Below, one piece after another: positions 7,224 through 14,563 of a DNA stretch of 24,196 bases (the first letter of the stretch is position 1; every line of letters starts with the position of its first letter). Below the pieces are notes generated by a model. That model was not told the origin of the DNA. It saw nothing but the letters and a program-made list of their open reading frames with translations, and did no database searches. The translations under genes and the position numbers were made by a program. This stretch comes from a virus. Location: IMG/VR virus record IMGVR_UViG_3300008218_000051, positions 1 to 24,196 of that record. The stretch is one strand, 5' to 3'.

Positions 7224-8035
7224 GTACGATGCTCCTTGGTCTTAGATCTAAGGTTTACAGTTATGATTGGAGCTGAAAGCGGTGATGGAGTCATAAGCCC
7301 TCGCTCAGCATAATCCCCTCTGATAACACCACCTATACGATGCCCCACAATGTTAGATCTGCTAAATCCTCCAGAACTAACCAAAAACACATCCCTGCTC
7401 TCTAGTTCATGTTCGCTGTTGCGTTTGCCCCATTTGATGAATGGTCTGGATAGATGGCTTGCTCCCAACTTTGTGTCATGGCCAAGAACATAAACCTCTG
7501 CTCCTTGTAGACCAGCTGCAAGGTGATATATGCGGTTGAGAGTACTCCCAGGTAACTTGCCACCACCTGTGCCATGATGAACATAAATTACCCAATCAGC
7601 ACTGGGCACTCGAATGAAGGCAGATGTACCTAGAAATTGGCATTTGAGCTTTTCAGCTAACCATTCATCTGTTGTCTCGTTCTCAATTTGGTAGAAATGA
7701 TGGCCCTCAACGATACCCATCCATCTACCTACAGTTGGCTTGAGAAACTTGTCAAAGACCTCCTCAACCAGTTCACGGGACTTCTGACTGATAGCATCCT
7801 TAGAGGTATCATAGAGATCAGCACGCATTAGCCTCTTACGATTGGAAGGGCTAAGGAAATCAATGTAGTCACCTGTGCCTACAAAATATGCCCCCAACTC
7901 AAGGCAGTAATCTATATGACGTTTGAGTTGATCTTGAGCTGTAGATCCAGCTTCACCTGACCATTGGATGTCTCCAAGAGGACAGACTACCAATTTTTCT
8001 AACGATTTTGGGATTGAAAATGAGATAAGTTGCAA
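7208..8035 (-). CDS. Calcineurin-like metallophosphoesterase
   Basis: 275-aa protein with the ordered motifs of the calcineurin-like phosphoesterase superfamily: GD22-I-Q in place of D-x-H, GD56-x-x-D59, E-G-H-H (110-113) in place of G-N-H-E, H153-H154-G followed by a glycine-rich turn, and G185-H186-D187 in place of G-H-x-H. Such enzymes bind two metal ions and hydrolyse phosphomonoesters or phosphodiesters. Several ligand positions deviate here (Q24, H112, D187), so activity or metal choice may differ. The start is TTG at 8033-8035, supported by GGAG seven bases upstream; no nearby ATG exists. It sits between a lipoprotein and a DNA-binding protein within the tail module. Its target cannot be read from sequence; nucleic acid, nucleotides or a host signal are possible. 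Confidence 0.8.
   Translation of the reverse strand: MQLISFSIPKSLEKLVVCPLGDIQWSGEAGSTAQDQLKRHIDYCLELGAYFVGTGDYIDFLSPSNRKRLMRADLYDTSKDAISQKSRELVEEVFDKFLKPTVGRWMGIVEGHHFYQIENETTDEWLAEKLKCQFLGTSAFIRVPSADWVIYVHHGTGGGKLPGSTLNRIYHLAAGLQGAEVYVLGHDTKLGASHLSRPFIKWGKRNSEHELESRDVFLVSSGGFSRSNIVGHRIGGVIRGDYAERGLMTPSPLSAPIITVNLRSKTKEHRTWVSI
7232..7237 (-). promoter_or_regulatory. Strong Shine-Dalgarno of the RHH gene
   Basis: AAGGAG on the minus strand, eight bases before ATG 7223 and inside the 3' end of the phosphoesterase gene. It is one of the best ribosome sites in the window and supports the reality of this short gene. Confidence 0.7.
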
Positions 8036-8039
8036 TCAA

Positions 8040-8321
8040 TTACTCCGGTATAGATGGGGCAACTTCTTCGTACTGCATAATGTCATAGACTGTACCAGCC
8101 CAAGTCACAGTACAAAGACCACAACCGACTTCCTTCATTGCTTTATCTAAATATTTCCCCCCTGCAGGTGATACATCTTTAGTGAGAAGTAGAATAGACC
8201 CATCGTTACGTTTTAGATAAGAATAACCATTATTAAAAATTGGAGGAGTGGAGTTTAGTGCTTTAGCAGCACAGCCAGAGCATAGGACCAATAGAATTAG
8301 TGATAACAGAAAATGTCTCAT
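8040..8321 (-). CDS. Small putative lipoprotein
   Basis: 93-aa protein with a lipoprotein-type signal: basic n-region (MRH), hydrophobic core (residues 4-13) and a lipobox-like LCSGC ending at C17. The -3 residue is Cys rather than the usual Leu, a mild deviation. After processing, about 76 residues remain, including a second Cys pair, C67-G-L-C70. AGGTGAG lies just upstream of ATG 8319-8321. It follows the nozzle gene by 16 bases and precedes the phosphoesterase by 4. Phage lipoproteins include outer-membrane spanin subunits and superinfection-exclusion proteins. There is no Pro-rich o-spanin pattern and no adjacent i-spanin, so I leave the role open. It implies a host with lipoprotein processing, probably Gram-negative. 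Confidence 0.72.
   Translation of the reverse strand: MRHFLLSLILLVLCSGCAAKALNSTPPIFNNGYSYLKRNDGSILLLTKDVSPAGGKYLDKAMKEVGCGLCTVTWAGTVYDIMQYEEVAPSIPE
8043..8046 (-). promoter_or_regulatory. Shine-Dalgarno fixing a TTG start
   Basis: GGAG on the minus strand, seven bases before TTG 8035. It is embedded in the last sense codon and stop codon of the lipoprotein gene, and it supports TTG as the phosphoesterase start. Confidence 0.6.
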
Positions 8322-8337
8322 CTATTCTCACCTTTTA

Positions 8338-10149
8338 CTAATCCTTAGTTAAATAGCCAACAGACATTGCATGCAGGATGAATTCACTATTGGCCGCTGC
8401 CCATGTTATTTGTATTGAGCACCTGCGGCCTGAATCACTACGATTCCCATCATACCATTGTTCAACTAAAGTTGTTCCTGCTGTTCTATTGGGAGTGTCC
8501 TTGGCAGAAGCTGCAGCCGTGAACGTACCTGTTTTGGGATCTTCATCAAACAGGAATGTGACATTACTTGGAACTATTGAATTACGTTCTACAATGATGC
8601 TCTCCAATTGACCAACTTGTCTTGGGTTATCAGGATCTGTAAAGTCTAATAAGTTAGTTATAATATTGGCCGAATAGTTAGTACTTTCATCTTGAAATGT
8701 GGCTGTATTCATACGCAAGGGCACATTTGTACTGCCGTTTGTGCGGCCTAAAAACAGCCTGTGAGTGCCATTAGCTGTCTCTCCTCTGCCTACAGCTGTT
8801 GGAGTGGTAATACTCCAGGGGGGATACCATAACTCTAAATCAAAGTCATAAATAAATAGCTTATTCCCACCACCATCCATCAACACAAGCCAGTGTCTTC
8901 TACCATCATCCCAGAATGTCATATGGGCATTTGAATGATTGATCGTTTCTATATCACTACGAATAGGCTGGCTGATCTCCTTAATCTCTACGCCATTGGT
9001 AACTCTAACAATATTTCCTGTGTCCAGCCATCCAATGATGTCTCCTGCAGAAGCTACTGTTGCTCTGTTATGTACCCCTCCAGTAGATGACAAAGTGTCT
9101 CGTCTGAAAGTTGAGAGAGAGTCTCCGCTGATTCTGAATATGCCACTTCTTGTGAAGACCAGAAGGAACCCCCCAGTAGCAGCCAGACCTGTGATTTGCT
9201 GGCCAAATCTGTATTCATTATCCAAAGGGGCTGATTCCTCAAAACGCCCATTATTGACCTCCTCAAAACCAGTATAGTAGAGACTATCATTCTTAAAAAA
9301 CCAGATGCGGCCTGCAAACAAAGTAGGCTGGAATCCAGCTCTAGGTTCCTCATTAATAGTTGGTATAGGAGATTGAGTTGCCTTTAACTGGGCATCTGTA
9401 TTGCTGTCGGTATGCTGAAAATCACTACCATTTGCTGTGTAGGCCTTGGGGCTGTCAGACCATTCAAAATGGATACTACCACCATCTTGTGTACGATAAA
9501 GATGAACACGATCAACCTGATCATCTGTGGTGCCACTTCCTGAAAGGGTCCAGTTCTGTGTGGCAGTTGTCTGGGCATCAGATACAAGGCTAACGTCTGA
9601 GATATGCTCTGTGGTGGAGTTTCCAAAAGCATAAACCCATGTATGTTGAATGGATGCTGGAACATTGCCAGCACCACTATCTGTCATAGTTGGAGCAATG
9701 CTGGGGCCAACAATTCCCCAGCTTCTAACATTAGTACCGTCATAACGCTCCATATCTGTACCATTGGCCATGAAGACGTTGTTGTTGGCAATAGTAAAAT
9801 CAAAGGGTTCAGCCGTAGAGGATGTGAATATAAGCTGGAATGTGGTGTCTGTGCCGACTTGCTGTTTGTATATTCTTGACAGACTGCTACTTATAACATT
9901 GGTAAAGACGTAATGGACACCTGCCCAAGATTGCCAATGAGCAAATCGTTCAATGGTAAAGGCACTGGTAAAGTTATCTGCCGTGTGGGTTGTAAAGCCT
10001 GGTCTGCGGACTAGATCACCATTGGCTTCAATGGCTACATTACCTCCAGCAACTAGTCTAGGTTGTATAGCAGAGGTAGAGGCATATGGCACATAGGGCA
10101 GGGCCATGGGGTTGAATTTGTGATGTCTGACTTGGCGTGGTAGGGGCAT
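8338..10149 (-). CDS. Tail nozzle/hub-like protein (podovirus tail, beta-propeller type)
   Basis: 603-aa beta-rich protein. Its opening (LPYVPYASTSAIQPRLVAGG, then AIEANGDLVRRPGF) is the pattern seen in podoviral tail proteins that begin by listing constants and a reference state. Multiple repeats of hydrophobic strand, turn and Trp/Tyr follow (GFLLVFTRSGIFRISG, DIIGWLDTGNIVRVTNG, HWLVLMDGGGNKLFIYDFD), as in beta-propeller nozzle or packaged-DNA-stabilisation proteins. It lies directly downstream of the adaptor gene, 19 bases away, the usual order of adaptor then nozzle. GAGG sits seven bases before the ATG. The function would be to extend the portal-adaptor channel and hold the tail fibre. 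The assignment rests on fold-like pattern and order, not on a named family. Confidence 0.65.
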   Translation of the reverse strand: MPLPRQVRHHKFNPMALPYVPYASTSAIQPRLVAGGNVAIEANGDLVRRPGFTTHTADNFTSAFTIERFAHWQSWAGVHYVFTNVISSSLSRIYKQQVGTDTTFQLIFTSSTAEPFDFTIANNNVFMANGTDMERYDGTNVRSWGIVGPSIAPTMTDSGAGNVPASIQHTWVYAFGNSTTEHISDVSLVSDAQTTATQNWTLSGSGTTDDQVDRVHLYRTQDGGSIHFEWSDSPKAYTANGSDFQHTDSNTDAQLKATQSPIPTINEEPRAGFQPTLFAGRIWFFKNDSLYYTGFEEVNNGRFEESAPLDNEYRFGQQITGLAATGGFLLVFTRSGIFRISGDSLSTFRRDTLSSTGGVHNRATVASAGDIIGWLDTGNIVRVTNGVEIKEISQPIRSDIETINHSNAHMTFWDDGRRHWLVLMDGGGNKLFIYDFDLELWYPPWSITTPTAVGRGETANGTHRLFLGRTNGSTNVPLRMNTATFQDESTNYSANIITNLLDFTDPDNPRQVGQLESIIVERNSIVPSNVTFLFDEDPKTGTFTAAASAKDTPNRTAGTTLVEQWYDGNRSDSGRRCSIQITWAAANSEFILHAMSVGYLTKD

Positions 10150-10168
10150 TCAGCTACCTCAGCAAGGC

Positions 10169-10900
10169 TCACGTCCCAAATAAACCAGGATTAGTGCCCC
10201 TAAAATCACCAAAATTGGCATCAGGAAATTGGGGCTGATCTGCCCAGTCTTCAGTATCTGCCATGGCTTGGAGGCTATTCATATAAGTGCCAAAAGCACC
10301 TGTATAAGCGCGATTACCTGAACGATCAATCCTCATTTCACCTGCCCTAACATCATTAGTAAACCTATAGATGTAATAAATCAGGCCATTTACCACAACA
10401 TCAATATGACGATCATCGTAGGCTATGGAACTTGATAGAGCAGTTACATTTGTAGGGTTGTATTGGTATTCACCATCAATCTGAACAGTGACATCAGTAG
10501 GCAGATTTACAGAATATTCCAAACGCAACCGATCATTAGTGCCCTCTTTAATATAGGCAATACCTCTATGGCCATTAAAGGTTTGCTGAACTTGAAGGTT
10601 TGGCGGTAGATATTGCCAAAGATTGAGCATCTTATATTGATCAGGGGCTGTGTCTGTGCGAGTCAGCCATAATTTTGTCAGCTTATAAACATCAGTGTTG
10701 GAGATTGTGTAGTCTTGAACACTGGCCGATAATGAGATGCTTGTCAGATTGGATGATGTAAAAGACCATGGCAAAAACTTCCAGATTTCCTTGTTGACCA
10801 TATCTGCAATGCCAATCTGGGCTGCAGTAGTAATGGCTGTTGAAGAGGAAGCAACAGTGGCAATATCGTAGGCGTTTTGAAATGTATATGTGCTAGCCAT
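10169..10900 (-). CDS. Head-tail adaptor / tail tubular protein A-like
   Basis: 243-aa protein. The first about 45 residues are helical and end in KFLPWSF. Beta segments follow (SISLSASVQDYTISNTDVYKL, then KLWLTR), and the C-terminal part is helical with a conserved-looking RAGEMR. The pattern of helix, W-aromatic, T-x-x-G/S-x-x-x-Y-x-L/I is typical of podoviral adaptor proteins of the P22 gp4 and T7 gp11 type, which ring the portal and connect it to the nozzle. It lies between the capsid group and the nozzle-like gene, as expected. No strong ribosome site precedes ATG 10898-10900, but a structured 128-base leader does. Confidence 0.65.
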   Translation of the reverse strand: MASTYTFQNAYDIATVASSSTAITTAAQIGIADMVNKEIWKFLPWSFTSSNLTSISLSASVQDYTISNTDVYKLTKLWLTRTDTAPDQYKMLNLWQYLPPNLQVQQTFNGHRGIAYIKEGTNDRLRLEYSVNLPTDVTVQIDGEYQYNPTNVTALSSSIAYDDRHIDVVVNGLIYYIYRFTNDVRAGEMRIDRSGNRAYTGAFGTYMNSLQAMADTEDWADQPQFPDANFGDFRGTNPGLFGT

Positions 10901-10967
10901 TTTAATCTGTGCTAGGATGAAGACCCATGACGGAGAAAAGCACCTTGGCCAATTTTTGGTGAGGTGT

Positions 10968-11022
10968 GATGGCCTGGGCTGGCTTCGGGGTTTAACCTAC
11001 GAACACACCAGCTTGGGCCATC
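10968..11022 (-). other. Conserved-looking hairpin upstream of the adaptor gene
   Basis: The 128-bp spacer 10901-11028 has a long inverted repeat: arms at 10968-10982 and 11008-11022 pair over 7 bp (GATGGCC with GGCCATC), are interrupted by a 3x3 mismatch, and pair over a further 5 bp (GCTGG with CCAGC), with a 25-nt loop. No T-run follows, so it is not a typical intrinsic terminator. A processing site or leader structure for the adaptor gene is possible. The spacer carries no gene that I can support. Confidence 0.5.
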
Positions 11023-11028
11023 TCTCTT

Positions 11029-11253
11029 TTAAAACTTATTTCTAAGGCGTTCGACCTCATTTTGCAGATCGTCTACCTTTTCCAGAAGCCTGCCATACTT
11101 GACAGCAGCAGCAACTAAGGCCAATAGAACAGTCCCAGAAACTCCCAGACCAACGACATCAATTAAACGCAGCCCTATTTCAGTTGCACCAGTACCTGTA
11201 CCAGCTAGCTGAGTGACCAACATTAGAACCAAGGCTGCACCTAAAGGCTTCAT
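11029..11253 (-). CDS. Two-span holin-like membrane protein
   Basis: 74-aa protein with two hydrophobic segments (about residues 4-18 and 33-52) separated by a Gly/Thr turn, and a charged helical C-terminus (YGRLLEKVDDLQNEVERLRNKF in two halves, residues 53-74) with heptad spacing. This resembles class II holin layout, with two membrane helices and a charged cytoplasmic tail. The N-terminal segment could instead be a cleaved signal, leaving one span. It starts two bases after the Zn-ribbon gene's stop and has no clear Shine-Dalgarno, so coupling is likely. The holin role is inferred from topology. The candidate peptidase for the pair is the M15 gene at 19568-19834, which is not adjacent. Confidence 0.55.
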   Translation of the reverse strand: MKPLGAALVLMLVTQLAGTGTGATEIGLRLIDVVGLGVSGTVLLALVAAAVKYGRLLEKVDDLQNEVERLRNKF

Positions 11254-11255
11254 GA

Positions 11256-11660
11256 CTAGAAAAAGCTGCTGCCATCTCCTATCCTTGAACGGCCACCTAT
11301 ATTGGGTATACGGTCAGCCGGAACAGGCTCCCATTCCTTCATGCAATGGATACAAATACCCACATACATTTGGACAGATCCTTCCTTGGCATGATCTCTA
11401 GTATGAGCTTGACCCATGATAGCACTGGTTCCATCTTCCTTAAGATGGTTACAGTTATCCTCATGAGCCTGTTTTAATTCCTGTGCCCTGAGCATTTGCT
11501 CTCGCAACATTTTACGAGAGTTCTGCCGTAACCTTTTCTGACGAGCTTCTTCAGCCTGTGTCTCCTCGTCTGGCTTTTTAGACTCCTCAATAATCTTGGT
11601 GAGTTGTTCAGCCGTCAGGTTTAAGGTGGTGGATGGTTTTAATGTTTTCTCTAAGGGCAT
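11256..11660 (-). CDS. 134-aa protein with coiled coil and CxH...CxxC zinc-ribbon-like motif
   Basis: I chose ATG at 11658-11660 because AGGAG lies just upstream (11665-11669), overlapping the previous stop codon; the frame continues 60 bases upstream but without such a site. Residues 1-35 are polar, 36-68 are strongly charged and helical, rich in Arg, Lys, Gln and Glu (coiled-coil-like), and the C-terminal part holds C70-N-H72 ... H86, H90 ... C103-I-H-C106, a CxH/CxxC zinc-ribbon arrangement. It is followed by a Gly/Ser tail. Small helical zinc-ribbon proteins of this style occur beside capsid and scaffold genes in marine phages, but their role is not established. Confident as a gene, not as a function. 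Confidence 0.72.
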   Translation of the reverse strand: MPLEKTLKPSTTLNLTAEQLTKIIEESKKPDEETQAEEARQKRLRQNSRKMLREQMLRAQELKQAHEDNCNHLKEDGTSAIMGQAHTRDHAKEGSVQMYVGICIHCMKEWEPVPADRIPNIGGRSRIGDGSSFF

Positions 11661-11667
11661 AAATCTC

Positions 11668-12240
11668 CTATTGCGTGACTGCCACTTGCCAGCGTGGGTT
11701 ATTTCCAGCAGGCACACCAAAATACCTGTCTACCTGTGTCTGTGTAATGGCCTGAACTCTAATTAGACGGGCAAGAACAGTTCTCCAACCCCAAATCATA
11801 TCGTCAACTGTAGGCTTGGAATGCATTTGACCAGTCTGATTAGGATCAGGACGATCCTCAAAACGAGGTATGAACATATGATGCTCAGGCATAATACCCC
11901 GTTGCATCCTTGTGATGAACTCTCTATGTTCACCATCTGGACGAATGGCTTGGGGGTGTAATCGATAGACCCCCATCAAATTGGCGTCTGCACGAGCTAC
12001 CTCAAAATGAAGGTTTGGATTGAGCTTGTGTAGTTTTGAGATTAACTCTGTAGAGTGCATGGCACACCCCACTTGTCCAATATCAGCCTCTGGGTGTGTA
12101 GTCACTACCCCCGTAGCTGGTACAGACGCTTTATCTGCATTTATCTGTTGGCGAACTGCATCAGATTGCTGCCGCTGGGTGGCCTTCTTAGCGTCAACAG
12201 CAGCAACCTTAGCAATGCTATCTTCAGTTTTGACCAGCAT
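11668..12240 (-). CDS. 190-aa head-module protein, function unknown
   Basis: Unrecognised protein. Residues 1-45 are helical and charged (Lys/Ala/Gln/Asp) and may form a coiled coil. Residues 60-190 form a mixed domain with many His and Trp residues, for example HREFITRMQRGIMPEHHMFIP and DDMIWGWRTVLARLI. It carries no membrane segment. It follows the 157-aa beta-rich protein by three bases and overlaps the ribosome site of the zinc-ribbon gene. Its position between capsid and adaptor suggests a head-completion or head-maturation protein. That is positional inference. Confidence 0.68.
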   Translation of the reverse strand: MLVKTEDSIAKVAAVDAKKATQRQQSDAVRQQINADKASVPATGVVTTHPEADIGQVGCAMHSTELISKLHKLNPNLHFEVARADANLMGVYRLHPQAIRPDGEHREFITRMQRGIMPEHHMFIPRFEDRPDPNQTGQMHSKPTVDDMIWGWRTVLARLIRVQAITQTQVDRYFGVPAGNNPRWQVAVTQ

Positions 12241-12243
12241 GAA

Positions 12244-12717
12244 TCAGTTCCAGGGATGAACCTCCATGACAGACCCCCAGACAGTATAGGTCAAGGTTGT
12301 TGTACCTGTACCTGATATGCTGGCTGTGATGCGATGATCCTTCATAATAAGACCATCATTGGCATCAGCAGTTGGACCACTAATTTGTGCTAAAGTCTGC
12401 TCGGCAGCTGCATCCCCAGGTCCATGATAGTTCTTAAAACGCAACTCTCGCGTTCCAGTGGATGTGGTTATCGAGGCTGTACGACTATGCTCATAGAAGG
12501 TGGTCCCTCCATCAGGGCTGTGTTCCAAAAGAAAATCAACAGCAGCAGCCCCAGCACCAGCAGTATCCGTAAAAGCAGTAACATCAAATATCAAACGAAT
12601 ATGTGCCGGAGTGCCTGTAGGCAGGGCATTATTCGTTCCACTTAATGTAGTGGACGTATCTGAGGTTACTGAAGCAGAAGTAACCAAATTACGACTAGTT
12701 GTAAATGCTGTTCCCAT
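12244..12717 (-). CDS. 157-aa beta-rich putative capsid decoration or tail protein
   Basis: Unrecognised beta-sandwich-like protein, rich in Thr, Ser and Gly. It starts at ATG 12715-12717 with a strong GGAGG about 8 bases upstream. A core segment (HIRLIFDVTAFTD, then VDFLLEHSPDGGTTFYEHS, then STGTRELRF) alternates hydrophobic and polar residues as in jelly-roll capsid accessory proteins. The 147-aa protein at 22189-22632 shows a similar order of features (SVMLEVTQMTAST, then LNVWLQKRLPDDSNW), suggesting a shared fold. It sits two bases after the 185-aa protein and close to the capsid gene. A decoration or minor structural role is inferred. Confidence 0.68.
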   Translation of the reverse strand: MGTAFTTSRNLVTSASVTSDTSTTLSGTNNALPTGTPAHIRLIFDVTAFTDTAGAGAAAVDFLLEHSPDGGTTFYEHSRTASITTSTGTRELRFKNYHGPGDAAAEQTLAQISGPTADANDGLIMKDHRITASISGTGTTTLTYTVWGSVMEVHPWN

Positions 12718-12719
12718 GG

Positions 12720-13277
12720 CTAAACCTCCTCAAGCACAAAGCCATCTAAGACAGCCTTGTTGGATGCGTTACCAGCACTAAATGTACCAGCAACAATAAA
12801 GCCATTAGTATCATCAGCATCAGGGTCAATCGAAGTAATTTCGTTATCTGAGATGGCCGCAGTCGTGACACTACGGTTAACCATGGATGAGCCAACCCCA
12901 TTCAGTTTGTTGGACGTGGTGTCCCAGGTCAGCAAAGACTCAATCCACCAATTGCCAGACTCAGAATTGACCGCTTGTGCTCCGCTACCTTCAATCTCTC
13001 GACTGGCTGTAATAGTCGCAGAAGTTGCAGAAGCATGATAGTGAATCTGAACCGTGAAATTGGTTGTAGTTCCACCAGTAACCCTGCCCCAGGCTCTGAC
13101 TTTGAACATTGACGTGGTCGTACCATTTGCCTCAGCTAATTGACCAGCTGATGGCAGACGAAGGAACACAGGCACAGTTCCGTCAGATGTAAAGGCAACT
13201 TCAGTAGTTCCAGTACCACTCTGATTCAACTCACGAGGGGTAACAAGTGGAACGGCAATAATAGATGCTCTTCCCAT
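12720..13277 (-). CDS. 185-aa beta-rich putative capsid accessory protein
   Basis: Unrecognised protein, rich in Thr, Ser, Ala and Val. It starts MGRASIIAVPLVTPRELNQ and is followed by a run of alternating strands (VFLRLPSAGQL, MFKVRAWGRVTGGTTTNFTVQIHYH as two pieces) and an acidic-polar C-terminus. GGAGG lies just upstream of ATG 13275-13277, giving one of the better ribosome sites. It is the first gene after the major capsid gene, 11 bases away, where many phages carry a decoration or head-fibre protein. Function is inferred from position and beta composition. Confidence 0.68.
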   Translation of the reverse strand: MGRASIIAVPLVTPRELNQSGTGTTEVAFTSDGTVPVFLRLPSAGQLAEANGTTTSMFKVRAWGRVTGGTTTNFTVQIHYHASATSATITASREIEGSGAQAVNSESGNWWIESLLTWDTTSNKLNGVGSSMVNRSVTTAAISDNEITSIDPDADDTNGFIVAGTFSAGNASNKAVLDGFVLEEV

Positions 13278-13288
13278 AATGACCTCCC

Positions 13289-14257
13289 CTAAACCAGAGT
13301 GGCGTCTGAGTTAATAGTTCGATACCGTAACGTGGTCTCATCAAGCAGTACAGAGACAAACACATAACGATAAGAGATTGCTGCACCAATCTTGCCTTCA
13401 GGATCTGCCAACTGGGGTCGTCCAGGAATGACATTAACGCGAAATGCCTGTCCACCCCTGCGCGGGTCACGCATAGGTCGGCTAGGGCCACGTCCAGCAA
13501 GTGAAACAGCACCTATAGCACCACGGCCCACAATGTAGCCAGCATAGAGGACATTAGGTGAGCTACCACTGGTGCCCACATTGGTGGACTCCATGATTCT
13601 CACACCCTCTGACTTGCCAACTTCATGGTTCAAAGCCTGTGACGGGTTGGCGTATTTCATTACGTCAATCCAGCCACCAGCAGTGTTATCGGCTTTGATG
13701 TCATGAGTGATATAGGGGTGAAAGATGCCAGTAAAATCACTACCCATTCTGGGCAGGACATTGACAGCTTTAAGCAAACTAACATTGGATCGCAGATCTG
13801 AAATGGATGTAGATGCACCTGATAAAGGTGCCGTATCGTTGCCAGTGTTGGACTCCAGCTCCACTCGGATAATCGTATCTATTGACAGAGCTGCACGGTA
13901 TCCCAACTCACGGGCAGAATTTTCAACTATAGGATCAATAGCTGTTTCCTGCAGCAATGAGGCAATAGTGATGAAGTCACTAAACTCACTGACAGTGGCT
14001 GAGATAGTGCTGGTCGATGGAGTAATTCCAGTTCCTACTGTTCCTTCGGCTGATGGAGCAGTGTTAGAACCAAAAACACCATAACGATAAAACTGAACTG
14101 TTTTTCCAGATCTGCGAGGAATATCATCAGGCTCTGTGACATCCATAAAGACCAGCATTTGCTTCAGATTATCTAGAGCAGTGCGCTCATAATAAACCGT
14201 AGCTAAATGATTTAGTCCTGGAGAGGTCGTCAGAGTTGACGCTGGCGTATAGGCCAT
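13289..14257 (-). CDS. Major capsid protein, N4-gp56 type
   Basis: 322-aa coat protein, closest in pattern to the N4-gp56 major capsid family. Diagnostic features are SGKTVQFYRYGVFGS (about residues 50-65), a P-S-A-E-G-T-V-G-T-G segment, TVSEFSDFITIASLLQET and DPIVENSARELGYRAALSIDT, matching the family order GktVxF, eGxxP, tVxqyGdy, iDpxxxxxxxelgxqaaxslD. It follows the scaffold, as HK97-like coats do. I chose ATG at 14255-14257 over a TTG six bases upstream: GAGG sits nine bases before the ATG but only three before the TTG. The gene has its own promoter and long leader behind a terminator, which would allow much higher expression than the upstream packaging genes. Confidence 0.9.
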   Translation of the reverse strand: MAYTPASTLTTSPGLNHLATVYYERTALDNLKQMLVFMDVTEPDDIPRRSGKTVQFYRYGVFGSNTAPSAEGTVGTGITPSTSTISATVSEFSDFITIASLLQETAIDPIVENSARELGYRAALSIDTIIRVELESNTGNDTAPLSGASTSISDLRSNVSLLKAVNVLPRMGSDFTGIFHPYITHDIKADNTAGGWIDVMKYANPSQALNHEVGKSEGVRIMESTNVGTSGSSPNVLYAGYIVGRGAIGAVSLAGRGPSRPMRDPRRGGQAFRVNVIPGRPQLADPEGKIGAAISYRYVFVSVLLDETTLRYRTINSDATLV

Positions 14258-14382
14258 TTTCAATTACCTCACTAGAAGTTATTGTTGTGGATAGGCATAA
14301 ATTGCCCACCCAGTTCAAAAACCGTTGAGGTTGTCTGCCTCTAGGCTATGGCCAAGCCAGTTGTCTTTGGTATGGCAAATGA

Positions 14383-14406
14383 ATAGATACCTTGTCTTGT
14401 ATCTAT
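14383..14406 (-). other. 5' stem-loop of capsid mRNA
   Basis: Perfect 8-bp inverted repeat, ATAGATAC and GTATCTAT, with an 8-nt loop. With the promoter at 14415-14443 the predicted start falls at about 14408, so this hairpin would sit at the extreme 5' end of the capsid transcript. Such 5' stem-loops are known to protect mRNA from RNase E; the role here is inferred. Confidence 0.55.
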
Positions 14407-14414
14407 CCTATTTA

Positions 14415-14443
14415 GTTATACCAGATGTTGTGGTTATTGTCTA
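14415..14443 (-). promoter_or_regulatory. Sigma70-type promoter of the capsid operon
   Basis: On the minus strand the -35 is TAGACA (14438-14443), the spacer exactly 17 bases, and the -10 TATAAC (14415-14420) with an extended TGG in front. It lies directly after the terminator and 158 bases before the capsid ATG. It is the best promoter in the window by sequence. Confidence 0.65.
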
Positions 14444-14462
14444 GTGGGTTGGGCAGTAGACC

Positions 14463-14510
14463 AAAAAGTAACCCCCCAGTAAATCGTAAGGTAATTCAGC
14501 CAGGGGGTTA
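14463..14510 (-). terminator. Intrinsic terminator after the scaffold gene
   Basis: On the minus strand TAACCCCC (14503-14510) pairs with GGGGGTTA (14469-14476) to give an 8-bp GC-rich stem with a loop of about 26 bases, followed by C then TTTTT (14463-14467). The loop is long for an intrinsic terminator, but stem, T-run and position after the scaffold gene agree. Confidence 0.6.
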
Positions 14511-14563
14511 GGAGTAAATGGAGATTAGCTTCTAACAGTCTAACATATCTTAACATGTCTCAA

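Larger units (their letters stand above)
14264..14563. other. 300-bp regulatory gap before the capsid gene
   Basis: No gene is seen here. In transcription order it holds an intrinsic terminator closing the packaging/scaffold operon, a sigma70-type promoter with extended -10, a stem-loop at the predicted 5' end of the new mRNA and a leader of about 150 bases. Each is listed separately. Confidence 0.6.

Noticed and set aside
9054-9677. Minus-strand frames of 97 and 99 codons within the nozzle-like gene
   Set aside because: Shadow frames of a 603-aa gene; no start signals.
11660-11720. Longer start for the zinc-ribbon protein at 11720
   Set aside because: Would overlap the previous gene by over 50 bases, while ATG 11660 has AGGAG immediately upstream.
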